Shown: piece after piece, positions 18,957 to 28,390 of the stretch
Position numbering within the stretch: position 1 is the stretch's first letter
How the letters are laid out: each line of letters starts with the position of its first letter
Source of the DNA: Methylobacterium mesophilicum
GTDB taxonomy: Bacteria; Pseudomonadota; Alphaproteobacteria; Rhizobiales; Beijerinckiaceae
Direction: 5' to 3'
Length of the DNA stretch: 64,000 nt
Assembly: GCF_022179445.1 (NCBI RefSeq)
Contig: NZ_BPQU01000001.1
Coordinates: forward strand, 1-64,000
Notes under the pieces: model-generated
Told to the model about the DNA's origin: nothing
What the model saw: only the letters and a program-made list of their open reading frames with translations
The model's database searches: none
Position numbers and translations under genes: made by a program

Positions 18957-20982
18957 GGGCGACGCGCCGCACTGCGCTTCCGGGCCGGCCGTCGACGACC
19001 TCGAAGACCTCTTCGAGAACGCCCCGTGCGGCTACGCCTCGGCCCTGCCGGACGGGCGGTTCTCACGGGTCAACCGGACGCTGGCCGATTGGCTGGGCTA
19101 TCAGGCCGCGGATCTCGTCGGACGCAGGTTCCTCGACCTGCTGACCATTGCGGGCAAGGTCTACTACGAGACCCATTTCGCCCCGGTTCTGCGCCTGCAG
19201 GGATCGTTCAAGGAGGTGGCGTTCGATCTCGTGCGGAGCGACGGCACGGCGTTGCCGGTCATCGCCAACGCGGTCGTCCGCCGGGACGACGCGGGCGCCA
19301 TCCGCTTCATCCGGATCACGGTGTTCGATGCCTCGGACCGCCGCCGCTACGAGCGTGACCTTCTGGAGGCCCGCCGCAACGCGGACCAGGCCCGGATCGC
19401 CCTGCAGGACCTCAATCAGACGCTGGAGGTCCGGGTGGCGGAACGCGCCCGCGCCCTCGACCGGGCGTGGCGGCTCTCTCCGGATCTGCTCGTGATGGCG
19501 GATGCCGATGGCGTCGTGGCGGCCGTGAATGCCGCCTGGACGACCCTGCTCGGCTGGGGCGCAGTCGATCTCGTCGGGCAGAAGGTCTTCGCCTTCATCC
19601 ACCCGGACGACCTCGCTGCGGCCCACGCTGCCTTGGCCGGCATCGTGACGGCTCCCGTGAGCGTCCCGTTCGAGTCCCGTCTGCGGCACGCGGACGGGAG
19701 TTATCGCCGCTTCGCCTGGACGGGGGCGTTCGAGGACGGGCAGATCTATGGCACCGGCCGGCATACCACCGCACAGCACGAGCAGGCCGACGCGCTGCGC
19801 CGGGCGGAGGAGGCGCTGCGCCAGTCGCAGAAGCTGGAGGCGGTCGGCCAGCTCACCGGCGGCGTCGCCCACGACTTCAACAACCTGCTGACCATCATCC
19901 GCTCGTCGGTGGATTTCCTACGCCGTCCCGACCTGCCGGCCGACCGGCGCGACCGCTACATGGATGCCGTGTCCGACACGGTCGACCGCGCCACGAAGCT
20001 GACGAGCCAGCTATTGGCCTTCGCCCGGCGCCAGACGCTCAAGCCCGAGGCGTTCGAAGTCGGCGAGCGCCTGCGCGGCGTCGCCGACATGCTCGACACC
20101 CTGACGGGTGCGCGCATCCAGGTGCGCACCGAACTGCCGGCCGAACCCTGCTACGTGAAAGCCGATCTCAGCCAGTTCGAGACCGCCCTGGTCAACATGG
20201 CGGTTAACGCCCGCGACGCCATGGACGGCGCAGGTACGCTCACGCTTCGGCTGACCTGTGCGAGCGCCCTGCCGCCGATCCGCGGCCACGCGGCCGCCCT
20301 GGGTCCGTTCGCGGCGGTGTCGCTCACCGATACCGGCACCGGCATCGCACCGGACATGCTCAGCCGTATCTTCGAGCCGTTCTACACCACCAAGGAAGTG
20401 GGCAAGGGCACCGGACTGGGGCTCAGCCAAGTGTTCGGCTTCGCCAAGCAATCCGGCGGCGACGTCGAGGTCCACAGCGTCGTCGGAGGTGGCACGACCT
20501 TCACGCTTTACCTGCCGGAGATCGACATCGTGGCACCGGAGGACCTTGCGGTGCCGTATCTCCGCGAGGGTTTCCCGTCGGGCGGCGGCCAGCACGTCCT
20601 GATCGTCGAGGACAACGTCGAGGTCGGGCGCTTCGCCACCCAGATCCTGGAGGATATCGGCTACCGGGCGACCTGGGCGGCGAACGCCGAGGATGCGATC
20701 GAGAAGCTCGGCCCGGACGGCGCCGGATACGACGCAGTGTTCTCCGACGTGGTGATGCCCGGCATGGGCGGCATCGCGCTGGCGCGGCTGCTCCAGCGCC
20801 GGATGCCGAAACTCCCGGTGCTGCTCGCGACCGGCTACAGCCATGTCCTGGCCCAGGACGGGCTGCACGGCTTCGAGCTGATCCACAAGCCATACTCGGC
20901 CGATCAACTCGGCCGCATTCTCGGCCGCGTGCTGTCGCCAACGTTCGGGCAAACGATGACGGCGATCGAGCCGCGAGGGTAA
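18946..20982 (+). CDS. hybrid sensor: PAS-PAS-histidine kinase-receiver
   Basis: A 678-residue soluble hybrid histidine kinase with no membrane helix. PAS 1 spans about 18-135 ([21 protein letters not shown]), followed by a coiled coil (136-175) and PAS 2 (about 172-275). The HisKA H-box has His309 in [11 protein letters not shown]. The ATP-binding domain shows [10 protein letters not shown] (N box), DTGTGIAPD (G1) and FEPFYTTK...GTGLGLS. The C-terminal receiver has Asp601 in VFSDVVMPG and Lys648 in HKPYS. Translation probably starts at TTG 18946, overlapping the hydrolase gene by 11 bases. PAS 1 is the likely docking site for the hydrolase. No DNA-binding partner lies nearby. Confidence 0.92.
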   Translation: MAVEGDAPHCASGPAVDDLEDLFENAPCGYASALPDGRFSRVNRTLADWLGYQAADLVGRRFLDLLTIAGKVYYETHFAPVLRLQGSFKEVAFDLVRSDGTALPVIANAVVRRDDAGAIRFIRITVFDASDRRRYERDLLEARRNADQARIALQDLNQTLEVRVAERARALDRAWRLSPDLLVMADADGVVAAVNAAWTTLLGWGAVDLVGQKVFAFIHPDDLAAAHAALAGIVTAPVSVPFESRLRHADGSYRRFAWTGAFEDGQIYGTGRHTTAQHEQADALRRAEEALRQSQKLEAVGQLTGGVAHDFNNLLTIIRSSVDFLRRPDLPADRRDRYMDAVSDTVDRATKLTSQLLAFARRQTLKPEAFEVGERLRGVADMLDTLTGARIQVRTELPAEPCYVKADLSQFETALVNMAVNARDAMDGAGTLTLRLTCASALPPIRGHAAALGPFAAVSLTDTGTGIAPDMLSRIFEPFYTTKEVGKGTGLGLSQVFGFAKQSGGDVEVHSVVGGGTTFTLYLPEIDIVAPEDLAVPYLREGFPSGGGQHVLIVEDNVEVGRFATQILEDIGYRATWAANAEDAIEKLGPDGAGYDAVFSDVVMPGMGGIALARLLQRRMPKLPVLLATGYSHVLAQDGLHGFELIHKPYSADQLGRILGRVLSPTFGQTMTAIEPRG

Positions 20983-21796
20983 CGGTCCGGCTCAGAGACG
21001 CAGGCTAGGTCCGACGGTATGCGCCAATCACTCGTCAGGATGGCAAATTTCCGCAGACGCTTCAGCCCCCACTCTGTCATCCCGGGGCGCCGCAGGCGCG
21101 CCCGGGATCCAGATCCGCAGGCAGCGCAAGTCATTGATCCAACAATGGTTCTTGATCCAGGGTTCAGCTTCGCGGCCCCGGGATGACGGGCTGTCTTCAG
21201 AACGGCCTCTACATGGGACAGGGGTCGCAGGCCAAGCGGGACGGTCATATGCAGACCACCACGGCAAACACCTTGAAAGGGCTGGGACCCGCACCTTCCG
21301 CAGAAGCATATGTGGGCAACTGCTTGCCAACCGGATCGCGTGTTCGCCCTCTGCCATTACCTTCGGCCCCGACTTTCGGGAATGTCCCGTTTTTGGTCAG
21401 GGAGAGGAAGGTCCCGAGCGCGCCGCATCCTCTGCCCGGAGCGGCGAACCGGAAGACCCCGAATCCGGGGATCGGGTCGGCAGGGCGCTGATCGGAACCA
21501 GGCCAAGATCCCGCTCTGTCCTGGTGGTCCGACAACCGGCACGATGCGCGAGGCCGCTCGCTACCCAATCTGAAGCCGGTTCACCGTAAACTGCCACGTG
21601 GACGCGGGCACCATGAGGCCGGCCCGGCGTATCAGCGCAACACCGCACGCCAAGACCTTCGGGGGACGAGCACAGCCCACGGACCCCGTCATAAGCGGTC
21701 GGCCGGCTCGGATGGAATCGACGGCGCGCGCAAGCGGCCGCGAACCCCCGGCGCCTTCGAGGAACCCGCCATCGAACCGGGAAGTCCCGATCCGCT
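20983..21796. other. gene-poor stretch containing a palindromic repeat
   Basis: About 814 bases with no supportable gene. Short open frames (for example 21183-21491) have translations without family features and no good ribosome binding site. The left part holds the inverted-repeat element at 21076-21187. The rest is unremarkable. Confidence 0.55.
21076..21187. repeat. interspersed palindromic element with 13-bp terminal inverted repeats
   Basis: GTCATCCCGGGGC at 21076-21088 and its exact complement GCCCCGGGATGAC at 21175-21187 enclose about 86 bases containing smaller GATCC-type inverted motifs (GGGATCCAGATCC, TTGATCCAGGG). The GTCATCCCGGGG...GGGATCCAG style is familiar from intergenic repeats of Methylobacterium and related genomes. 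No coding sequence is inside. It is probably a MITE- or REP-like element; other copies cannot be checked from this window. Confidence 0.6.
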
Positions 21797-22066
21797 CTAC
21801 GCGTCGTCAGCGGGAACGAGGGTCTTCAGCGCCTCGTTGACGCGGTCCTGCCAGCCCGGGCCGTCCTTCTGGAAATGGGCCAGCACGGCGCTGTCGAGGC
21901 GCAGGGTGACCATCTCGCGCGTGCCCGGGACCGCCGTCGGGCGGGGAGCCGACGGCGCGGGTGGTGGAGGGGCAGCGGCGGGTTTGGCGGTCGTGGCGGC
22001 TTTGAAAGCCGCCTCGGCGGCCGCGCGCGGATCGGTGAAGCGGCGGCGGTTGCGATCGTCGGCCAT
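21797..22066 (-). CDS. BrnA-like antitoxin-type protein
   Basis: The 89-residue protein has an Ala/Pro-rich first half and a C-terminal ribbon-helix-helix-like segment: MVTLRLDSAVLAHFQKDG, then GWQDRVNEALKTLV. This matches the end of BrnA antitoxins (R-L-D-x-x-V-L-x-x-F-...-G-x-G-x-Q-x-R-I-N-x-x-L). No BrnT-type toxin is next to it. The gene starts 6 bases after the stop of the upstream 22073-22432 gene, so the two are one operon. It may be an orphan DNA-binding protein instead of a true antitoxin. Confidence 0.65.
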   Translation of the reverse strand: MADDRNRRRFTDPRAAAEAAFKAATTAKPAAAPPPPAPSAPRPTAVPGTREMVTLRLDSAVLAHFQKDGPGWQDRVNEALKTLVPADDA

Positions 22067-22072
22067 CGGCCC

Positions 22073-22432
22073 TCAGTCCTTCGCGACGGCTTTCTTCGGC
22101 GCGGCCTTCTTGGCGGCACCTTTTGCAGTCTTGCTCGCGATCTTGGCGGCGGCCTTGGCTTCCTTCTCGGCAACCTTGGCTTGCACCTCGGCGGCCTTGA
22201 CCTCGGCCTCGGCCGCTTCCTTGGCGAGACGCAGGGAACGCAGCTTCAGCGTCCGCTCGTCGATCGCCTTGATCGACGCGTGGTGCTCGGCCATCGCCTG
22301 CGCGCCCTCGCGGGCCATGCGCTCGGCCCGCTCCGCCCGCTCGGCACGGTTGTCGGCCCGGGTCTTGGCTTCCGCCTCCGCGTCGCGGATGTCCTCGGCC
22401 TCTTCGAGGTCGGTCTCAGTCTCGTCGCTCAT
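22073..22432 (-). CDS. Ala/Lys/Glu-rich coiled-coil protein
   Basis: A 119-residue protein, almost entirely charged helix. It has an acidic start (SDETETDLEEAEDIRDAEAE), a long heptad-like middle, and a basic KKAAPKK tail that looks like a nucleic acid-binding H1-type tail. A longer frame begins at 22606, but the ATG at 22432 opens the compositionally coherent protein. It forms a two-gene operon with the BrnA-like gene. I do not recognise a family. Confidence 0.6.
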   Translation of the reverse strand: MSDETETDLEEAEDIRDAEAEAKTRADNRAERAERAERMAREGAQAMAEHHASIKAIDERTLKLRSLRLAKEAAEAEVKAAEVQAKVAEKEAKAAAKIASKTAKGAAKKAAPKKAVAKD

Positions 22433-22736
22433 CCTGTGCCTTTCGCCCCGGTCCAGCGGAACCGCGTCCTGCGCGTCGCGCGCGGGAACGGTCTTCTGGA
22501 GCGGGTCCGGCCTGTTCGAGGGGTGAAGGGGCAAGGCCGGATGATCCGCCCCGCCGCGCCGTCCTGAGACGACTGTTCGAGGCCGTGATCGCAAAGGCTT
22601 TAGCACGCTCCCGCGCCGGATGGCGAATCCGGCCTGTTGATCGTGCTGGACAGTGGAACGTATTCGTCCCGGATCGTGAGGCGCCTGTTCAATCGAAACC
22701 GACGCCTCTGCCTCGCCGCGTGTCGTCTATTCGCTC
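22433..22736. other. gene-less stretch
   Basis: About 304 bases between the tonB stop and the start of the coiled-coil gene, all on the minus strand. It should hold the promoter of the coiled-coil/BrnA-like operon. I see no clear box or hairpin. Confidence 0.4.
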
Positions 22737-23723
22737 TCAGCGCACGCGATAGTTGAGCGGGATCGTCACCGAAAGGCTCGGTTGCGTCACGCCGGGGGGC
22801 GCCGGCGGCAAGCCGCCCCGCACCGCCGCCAGCGCGGCGCTGTCGATCTGACCCACGCCGCTGGACCGGGCGAGGCCCGCCCCCGACACCGCGCCAGACC
22901 GCATCACGGTGAACCGGACCATGGCGGTACCTCCGGCGGTGCCGGCTGCGGCGCCCGGATTCATCCGGCCGTGGATCGCCGCGCTGATCGCTCCGGTCCA
23001 CTGACGCAGCGCACTCGGATCGCTGCCCGCGGCGGCCCGGCCGGCGGCGTTCTGGCGCGATGCCGACGCCGAGTTGCGCGCCTCGGCCCCCTGCTGGGCC
23101 TTGGCTTGCTTCGCCTTCGCTTCGCGGGCTGCCTTCTGCTTTGCTTCGCGGATCTCCTCGAGACGCTCCTCGCGCTTCTGCTCGCGCAGCTTCTCTTCGC
23201 GGATCTTGCGCAGCTTCGCCTCGCGCTCGGCCTTGATCTTGGCCGGATCCGGCGTCGGCTTCGGCGGCTCCTCGGTCTTGGCGACCTCGGTCGGCGGCGG
23301 CGCCAGCGGCTCGGCGGATTCGGCCGTCGAGGTGATGACCTCGCTCTGCGCCTCCACCGGAACGGCCTCCTGCGGCGGCTCGGTGACGGCCTCGGTCTCG
23401 TCCGGCTTGACCTCTGTCATCTCGGGCGGTGGCGGCTGCACGGCCTCGTCGGGCGGCAATTCCACCGGCTTCGCCTCCGGAGGCGCCGCCTGGCTCATCT
23501 GCTGTTCCGCCGGAGCCTCGGTCGAGGACTCAGTCATCACCGGCGCCAGATCGATCGAGATCTGCTGCTCGCCGGGCGGGGCCGGCGGCGTCAGCCGATA
23601 GAACATCACCGCCACGAGCACGAGCGCGTGCAGCGCGAACGCGACCAGGAAGGCGGCGAGCAGCCCGTTCGGGCGCCCCTCGCCGGGCCCTGACGACAGA
23701 TCCGTCGAAGTCAGCGTGCTCAT
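22737..23723 (-). CDS. tonB: TonB family protein
   Basis: The 328-residue protein has one N-terminal membrane helix (about 22-43), a long periplasmic Pro/Glu-rich spacer, a Lys/Arg/Glu-rich coiled region (about 160-215) and a C-terminal TonB-type domain ending in VTQPSLSVTIPLNYRVR. It transmits energy from the ExbB-ExbD proton channel to outer-membrane TonB-dependent receptors. It directly follows exbD (5 bases apart), giving the complete exbB-exbD-tonB set. No receptor gene is in the window, so the transported substrate (iron chelates, cobalamin or lanthanide chelates) cannot be named. Confidence 0.88.
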   Translation of the reverse strand: MSTLTSTDLSSGPGEGRPNGLLAAFLVAFALHALVLVAVMFYRLTPPAPPGEQQISIDLAPVMTESSTEAPAEQQMSQAAPPEAKPVELPPDEAVQPPPPEMTEVKPDETEAVTEPPQEAVPVEAQSEVITSTAESAEPLAPPPTEVAKTEEPPKPTPDPAKIKAEREAKLRKIREEKLREQKREERLEEIREAKQKAAREAKAKQAKAQQGAEARNSASASRQNAAGRAAAGSDPSALRQWTGAISAAIHGRMNPGAAAGTAGGTAMVRFTVMRSGAVSGAGLARSSGVGQIDSAALAAVRGGLPPAPPGVTQPSLSVTIPLNYRVR

Positions 23724-23728
23724 GGATG

Positions 23729-24202
23729 TCAGCGCGCGGTCTCTGCGGGGGCGGCCGGTGCCGCCGGGGCTGGGCCGCCCGGCGACTGCGCGATCAGCGA
23801 CACCTTGGTGAAGCCCGCCTGCCCGACGAGGCCCATCACCTGCATGATCTTGCCGTAGGGGACGTCCCGGTCGCCCCGCACCAGGATCACCTGGTCCTTG
23901 TCGGAGGCCGCCATCTCGCGCAGGCGCGGAACGAGGCTGTCCATGGTGAACACCTCCTTGGCGATCGACGGGTTGCCGTCCTTGTCGACCGTGACCTCCT
24001 GGGGCTTCTTCGACTGCGCCACCTTGGCGGCCGCAGTCTTGGGCAGCTGCACCGGCACGCCGGTGGTCATCAGCGGCGCCGCGACCATGAAGATGATCAG
24101 CAGGACGAGCATCACGTCGACCATGGGGGTGACGTTGATCTCGGACATCGGCATGTCGTCGTTGTCGTCATCGTCGCTTGCGCGGGGCGATGCCATCGCC
24201 AT
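23729..24202 (-). CDS. exbD: ExbD biopolymer transport protein
   Basis: A 157-residue protein with one membrane helix. The helix follows SEINVTPMVDVMLVLLIIF and carries the conserved Asp of the family (in PMVDVMLVL), which takes part in the proton path. The remainder is periplasmic and includes QVILVRGDRDVPYGKIMQVM, typical of ExbD. It works with ExbB to energise TonB. It lies between exbB (149 bases upstream) and tonB (5 bases downstream). Confidence 0.93.
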   Translation of the reverse strand: MAMASPRASDDDDNDDMPMSEINVTPMVDVMLVLLIIFMVAAPLMTTGVPVQLPKTAAAKVAQSKKPQEVTVDKDGNPSIAKEVFTMDSLVPRLREMAASDKDQVILVRGDRDVPYGKIMQVMGLVGQAGFTKVSLIAQSPGGPAPAAPAAPAETAR

Positions 24203-24351
24203 GGCGGCGTCTCCGAATGAAGGGGTTCGGCCCGAATCGAGCCGGGGTTCGAGGCATCCTTGGCCGCGGCACGCGGCCGACCGGCTGGGCGCCTCGGATC
24301 AGGGACGGAGCGCCGGGCCCGCTCGCGACGGGCCCCTGCGCCGAGGGAGAC

Positions 24352-25047
<696 letters not shown>

Positions 25048-25177
25048 CAGGGGCTCCTGGGATCGTGGTGTCACGCGGCCTGAGGCCGCCATCGCATCGG
25101 GGGGCGGCGAAAGCCGCTGGCCGTCCGGCGGCGCACCGCCGGACGGTTTGGTCGAACCGACCCTTATGGCGCCTGCA

Positions 25178-25654
25178 TCAGCGGTCGAAGGCGAGGCCGG
25201 CCTTGCTCTCGGTCTCGGTCCGCTCCAGGCAAGCCTCGCGGGCGGCATCGCCGCCATCGCAGGCCAGGACGTCGTTCAGAAGCACCCGTCCGACCTTGCC
25301 GCAGGCGATGCCGGGGAAGTCGAAGATCTTCACGATGGTCTTGCGGGCCGGAAGGGGGCCGAGTTCCACCGCGACGCGCTTCTGGGCCACCCCCTCGGGA
25401 TCGAACGCGAACAGGTCGACCTTGTAGGATTTGAGGCCGGCGCCCTTGGAATTGTCGACCACCATGGTCACCCGGCACGCCTCGCCCGCGGTCTCGACCT
25501 TGTTGAGCTGCAGCTTCAGCGGCGTCTTGTCGGCGCCGGCGTCCTGCGCCAGCGCCGACGCGACCAGGAGCGCCGAGAGTGCGAAGCACGCGGCCGTATC
25601 GAGGGCGATCCGACCGATCCGTCGGCGGTACAGTGGGACGCTCAGGGCAAGCAC
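25178..25654 (-). CDS. conserved exported protein upstream of exbB
   Basis: The 158-residue protein starts with a basic segment (RRRIGR) and a hydrophobic stretch ending ALLVASALAQ, a signal peptide with probable cleavage after residue 36. The mature part is beta-rich with four cysteines (around EACRVTM, GIACGKV, LACDGGD and EACLERT) that could form two disulfides. It lies 130 bases upstream of exbB on the same strand, and similar proteins sit beside exbB in related genomes as I recall, so a role in the Ton system is possible but unproven. Confidence 0.65.
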   Translation of the reverse strand: MLALSVPLYRRRIGRIALDTAACFALSALLVASALAQDAGADKTPLKLQLNKVETAGEACRVTMVVDNSKGAGLKSYKVDLFAFDPEGVAQKRVAVELGPLPARKTIVKIFDFPGIACGKVGRVLLNDVLACDGGDAAREACLERTETESKAGLAFDR

Positions 25655-25717
25655 CAGACTGATTTCCTCTTTCCTCAGGGTCGGCCGCAGCCGGACCAGG
25701 CCGTCGAAGCGGCCGAC

Positions 25718-26209
25718 TCAGTGAAGCACGACCCGCCGCGGGCAGGCTGCCGGCGCCAGGCGCTCCGCCGCCGCGTCGAGGGTCGCCACAGCGGCACGGA
25801 CCGCCTCGACCAGACGGGGCGCCGCTTCCCGCCCGGTGATTTCGGCAGCCGCCTCTTCGAGGTCGGCCCAGAGCCGACGTCGGCCACGACCGATCAGGGC
25901 GACCAGGGCGCATTCGTGGCCGGTGACCCGGCAGCAGCTCGCCGGCATGAAGGACCAGTCGTCCTCGCGCTCCGCCCTCAGCGCGCGCACGATCGCGACC
26001 ACGCTCGCGACGAAACGGCAGCCCTCAGCCGCGCCGAGGAGTTGTTCCGCGCCGTCGAAGGCGGCATTCCAGCAGGCGATGTCGCTGGTCATGTACCCGG
26101 CCGCGACGAACCGAGCCACCGACAGCGCCAGGATATCGGCCTCGTCGCCGCACACGTCGGCGACACGCTGCATCGCCGCATGACTTGCCGGTGTCGAAGG
26201 CGCGCTCAT
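25718..26209 (-). CDS. Cys-rich hypothetical protein
   Basis: The ATG at 26209 has GGAG upstream and gives 163 residues; further ATGs at 26296 and 26314 are in frame but less well placed. The protein is helical and has seven or so cysteines (Cys20, Cys46, Cys64, Cys92, Cys93, Cys100 and one near the end), which is unusual for a small cytosolic protein and could indicate metal binding. I do not recognise the family. It is separated from the exported-protein gene by about 60 bases. Confidence 0.5.
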   Translation of the reverse strand: MSAPSTPASHAAMQRVADVCGDEADILALSVARFVAAGYMTSDIACWNAAFDGAEQLLGAAEGCRFVASVVAIVRALRAEREDDWSFMPASCCRVTGHECALVALIGRGRRRLWADLEEAAAEITGREAAPRLVEAVRAAVATLDAAAERLAPAACPRRVVLH

Positions 26210-26633
26210 CGGGACTCCACTGCATCCCGTCGGGTTCGGGAACTTCCGGCGAGCGTCCGTCCGACCCGGACGATCACCAGTCGCGGCAGTAGACATGGGC
26301 GCTTCCTGGATCAAGGCCCGACGCGAAAATCAGAGCAGTTCCAAACTGTTAGTCAGAAGCGTGGCTGCTCGTGGACTTGCTAAAATATCCCGTTTGAATA
26401 TGCCGAATTATCCTGGTTCGTTCGCTTTTTCGCGGTGCACTGCTGGGGCGGGTATGAGAATTAAACCGTTCCCTTGATGGGGTTGCCTCCCTCGGCCATA
26501 TCCCACTCACCGGCGGCGTTCCGCCCGGCGGAGCGCTGTCCCGGACGGGCTCCATAGCGTCGAGGTGCTCGGAGATCCGCGGGCTGCGGCTAGCCTTGGG
26601 GTCGGAGGCCTCGCTGTGAGGATGGCGGCCGCA
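26210..26633. other. intergenic stretch upstream of hsp20, with an AT-richer core
   Basis: About 424 bases. The part around 26330-26470 is clearly less GC-rich than its surroundings, as expected for a divergent promoter region. It contains a heat-shock-like promoter match at 26473-26501. No gene is supported. Confidence 0.5.
26473..26501 (+). promoter_or_regulatory. possible RpoH (heat-shock) promoter of hsp20
   Basis: CTTGATG at 26473-26479 is followed after 14 bases by GGCCATAT. The sigma-32 consensus is CTTGAAA, 13-14 bases, CCCCATnT. The CTTG core and the CCATAT part fit, while the first two bases of the -10 box and two of the -35 extension do not. It lies about 130 bases upstream of the small heat-shock gene. 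Pattern match only. Confidence 0.35.
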
Positions 26634-27062
26634 ATGACTCGACCCTCGCCCTTCGGGCACCCGTTCCTGCTCGGCTTCGACGAGATCGAGCAGGCGCTTG
26701 ACCGGGTCGCCAAGGGCGCCAACGACGGGTATCCCCCCTATAATATCGAACGGCTGCCCCGCACGGAGCGCGAGCCTGAACGCTTGCGCATCACGCTCGC
26801 GGTGGCCGGCTTCACCCAGGACCAACTCGACGTGACGCTGGAGGAGAATCAGCTGGTCGTCCGCGGCCGACAGGTGGACGAGCGTGAGCGGCACTTCCTG
26901 CACCGTGGCATCGCGGCGCGCCAGTTCCAGCGGACGTTCCTGCTGGCCGACGGCATGGTGGTCCTGGGGGCGGATCTGGCCAACGGCCTGCTCTCCATCG
27001 ATCTCGTCCGCCCGGAACCCGACCGGATCGTGCGCAAGATCGATATCGGTGCGCGCGGCTAG
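26634..27062 (+). CDS. Hsp20-family small heat-shock protein
   Basis: The start at ATG 26634 gives 142 residues beginning MTRPSPFGHPFLLGFDEIE. The alpha-crystallin domain runs from about residue 37 to 137: LRITLAVAGFTQDQLDVTLE, then VRGRQ, then FQRTFLLADGMVV and GLLSIDLVRPEP. These proteins hold unfolding clients in the cytosol. It is followed by the DUF1150 gene, its usual partner in alphaproteobacteria. Two earlier in-frame starts exist (26565, 26622) but have poor ribosome binding sites. Confidence 0.93.
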   Translation: MTRPSPFGHPFLLGFDEIEQALDRVAKGANDGYPPYNIERLPRTEREPERLRITLAVAGFTQDQLDVTLEENQLVVRGRQVDERERHFLHRGIAARQFQRTFLLADGMVVLGADLANGLLSIDLVRPEPDRIVRKIDIGARG

Positions 27063-27210
27063 CGGGTCGGCGATCCAGGGTGCGGCGTGAACGCAGCCCA
27101 GCGATGCCTGCAATCGATTGATTGGACGCCGGAACACCCCACATCAGGATGGAACCACCGGTGCCTCCGGGACCGGAGGTAGACGCTCTGCCACCCCAGG
27201 AGGGCTAGAC

Positions 27211-27495
27211 ATGACGAACTTGAACGCATCGCCCCTCACCCCCGCCGATCTCGACCCGACCGAGTTCAACCCGGCGGATCTCGCGGCGCTCGGCGAGGGC
27301 CATATCGCCTACGTCCGCCCGATCCGCTCCGACGAGGTGCGTCGCCTGTTCCCGCAGGCCCCGGAACTGATGCCCGGTCTCGACCTGTTCGCCCTGCTCT
27401 CGGCGAGCGGCGAGCCGATCATGCTGGCCGATTCGCGGGATGTGGTTCTGGCCAATGCCGTCGCCCAGGACCTCCACGCCGTCAGCCTGCACTGA
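27211..27495 (+). CDS. DUF1150 family protein
   Basis: The ATG at 27211 follows AGGAGG at good spacing, giving 94 residues. The family features are LGEGHIAYVRPIRSDEV and a C-terminal ADSRDVVLANAVAQDLHAV. DUF1150 proteins commonly sit directly downstream of hsp20 genes in alphaproteobacteria and are thought to be linked with the heat-shock response; no biochemical role is known to me. It is 148 bases downstream of hsp20 on the same strand. Confidence 0.88.
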   Translation: MTNLNASPLTPADLDPTEFNPADLAALGEGHIAYVRPIRSDEVRRLFPQAPELMPGLDLFALLSASGEPIMLADSRDVVLANAVAQDLHAVSLH

Positions 27496-27515
27496 CGCCG
27501 GGCAGGCCGTGCTAG

Positions 27516-28283
27516 TCAGGCGAACTCCGCCACCGCCGCCACGAGCCGCGCAATGTCCTGCGGCCGTGACAGGCGGTGGTCTCCGTCCGCGATCAGCGTG
27601 AGCACGGTGCCCTCGGCGGGAAGGCGGCTCACCGTCTTCAGGGCGTGCTGATACGGCACGTCCGGGTCGCGCATCCCCTGCAGGATGTGGACGGGACAGG
27701 CGGGGTCGAAGGGGCGCTCGAGCAGCCTGTTGCCGCGACCATCCTCGATCAGCGCCAGGGTGATCGGATCGGGCTCCGGCGCGTAGTCGCTCGGCCGGCG
27801 GAGCATACCCTCTCGCTTCATCATCGCGCGGGCCGGTTCGTCGAGGTTGGACCAGATCAGGTCTTCAGTGAAGTCCAGGGCCGGAGCGACCAGCACCAGC
27901 GCCGCCGTCGTCTGGCCGAGCGCGGCGCGGTCGCGGGCGGCGAGGCACGCGATCCAGCCGCCCATCGACGAACCGACCAGGATCGGCGGCTCGGGCACGA
28001 AGGCCGACAGGACCGCCTGAGCGTCCTCCAGCCAGGACGAGATGGTGCAGTCGGCGAAGGTGCCGCCGGAGGCGCCGTGGCCGGCATAGTCGAACCGCAC
28101 CAAGGCGCGCTTTTCCTCCGCGGCCCACGCGTCCAGGGCCGCGGCTTTGGTGGCGGTCATGTCGGAGCGGAACCCCCCGAGCCAGACCACCGGCGGCCTC
28201 GCGCCCTCTCGAACCCGCACGGCGATCTTGCGTGCGGCCTTACCTTCGCCGACGCTGATGAAGTTCGGCCCTGTATCGGTCAT
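27516..28283 (-). CDS. alpha/beta hydrolase
   Basis: A 255-residue serine hydrolase of the alpha/beta fold. It has VVWLGGFRSDM (oxyanion side), FDYAGHGASGG after strand 4, and nucleophile Ser106 in VGSSMGGW. The acid is in MRDPDVPY and the His in DGDHRLS near the end. The pattern is close to the mitochondrial ABHD10/palmitoyl-thioesterase-like group found in alphaproteobacteria. It starts at ATG 28283, divergent from the glycosyltransferase gene. Confidence 0.88.
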   Translation of the reverse strand: MTDTGPNFISVGEGKAARKIAVRVREGARPPVVWLGGFRSDMTATKAAALDAWAAEEKRALVRFDYAGHGASGGTFADCTISSWLEDAQAVLSAFVPEPPILVGSSMGGWIACLAARDRAALGQTTAALVLVAPALDFTEDLIWSNLDEPARAMMKREGMLRRPSDYAPEPDPITLALIEDGRGNRLLERPFDPACPVHILQGMRDPDVPYQHALKTVSRLPAEGTVLTLIADGDHRLSRPQDIARLVAAVAEFA

Positions 28284-28390
28284 CGATCTCTCCGGTAGGC
28301 CTATCTCGATCCTGAAGAAGTCCATCCCTGACCGGATCGGCTTCAGCCTGCGTTTACCAGACCGTAAAGCGCGACCGCGATGCTGGAGCA

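Noticed and set aside
21183-21491. 102-codon open frame after the palindromic repeat
   Set aside because: Begins inside the repeat arm, no family features, no convincing Shine-Dalgarno.
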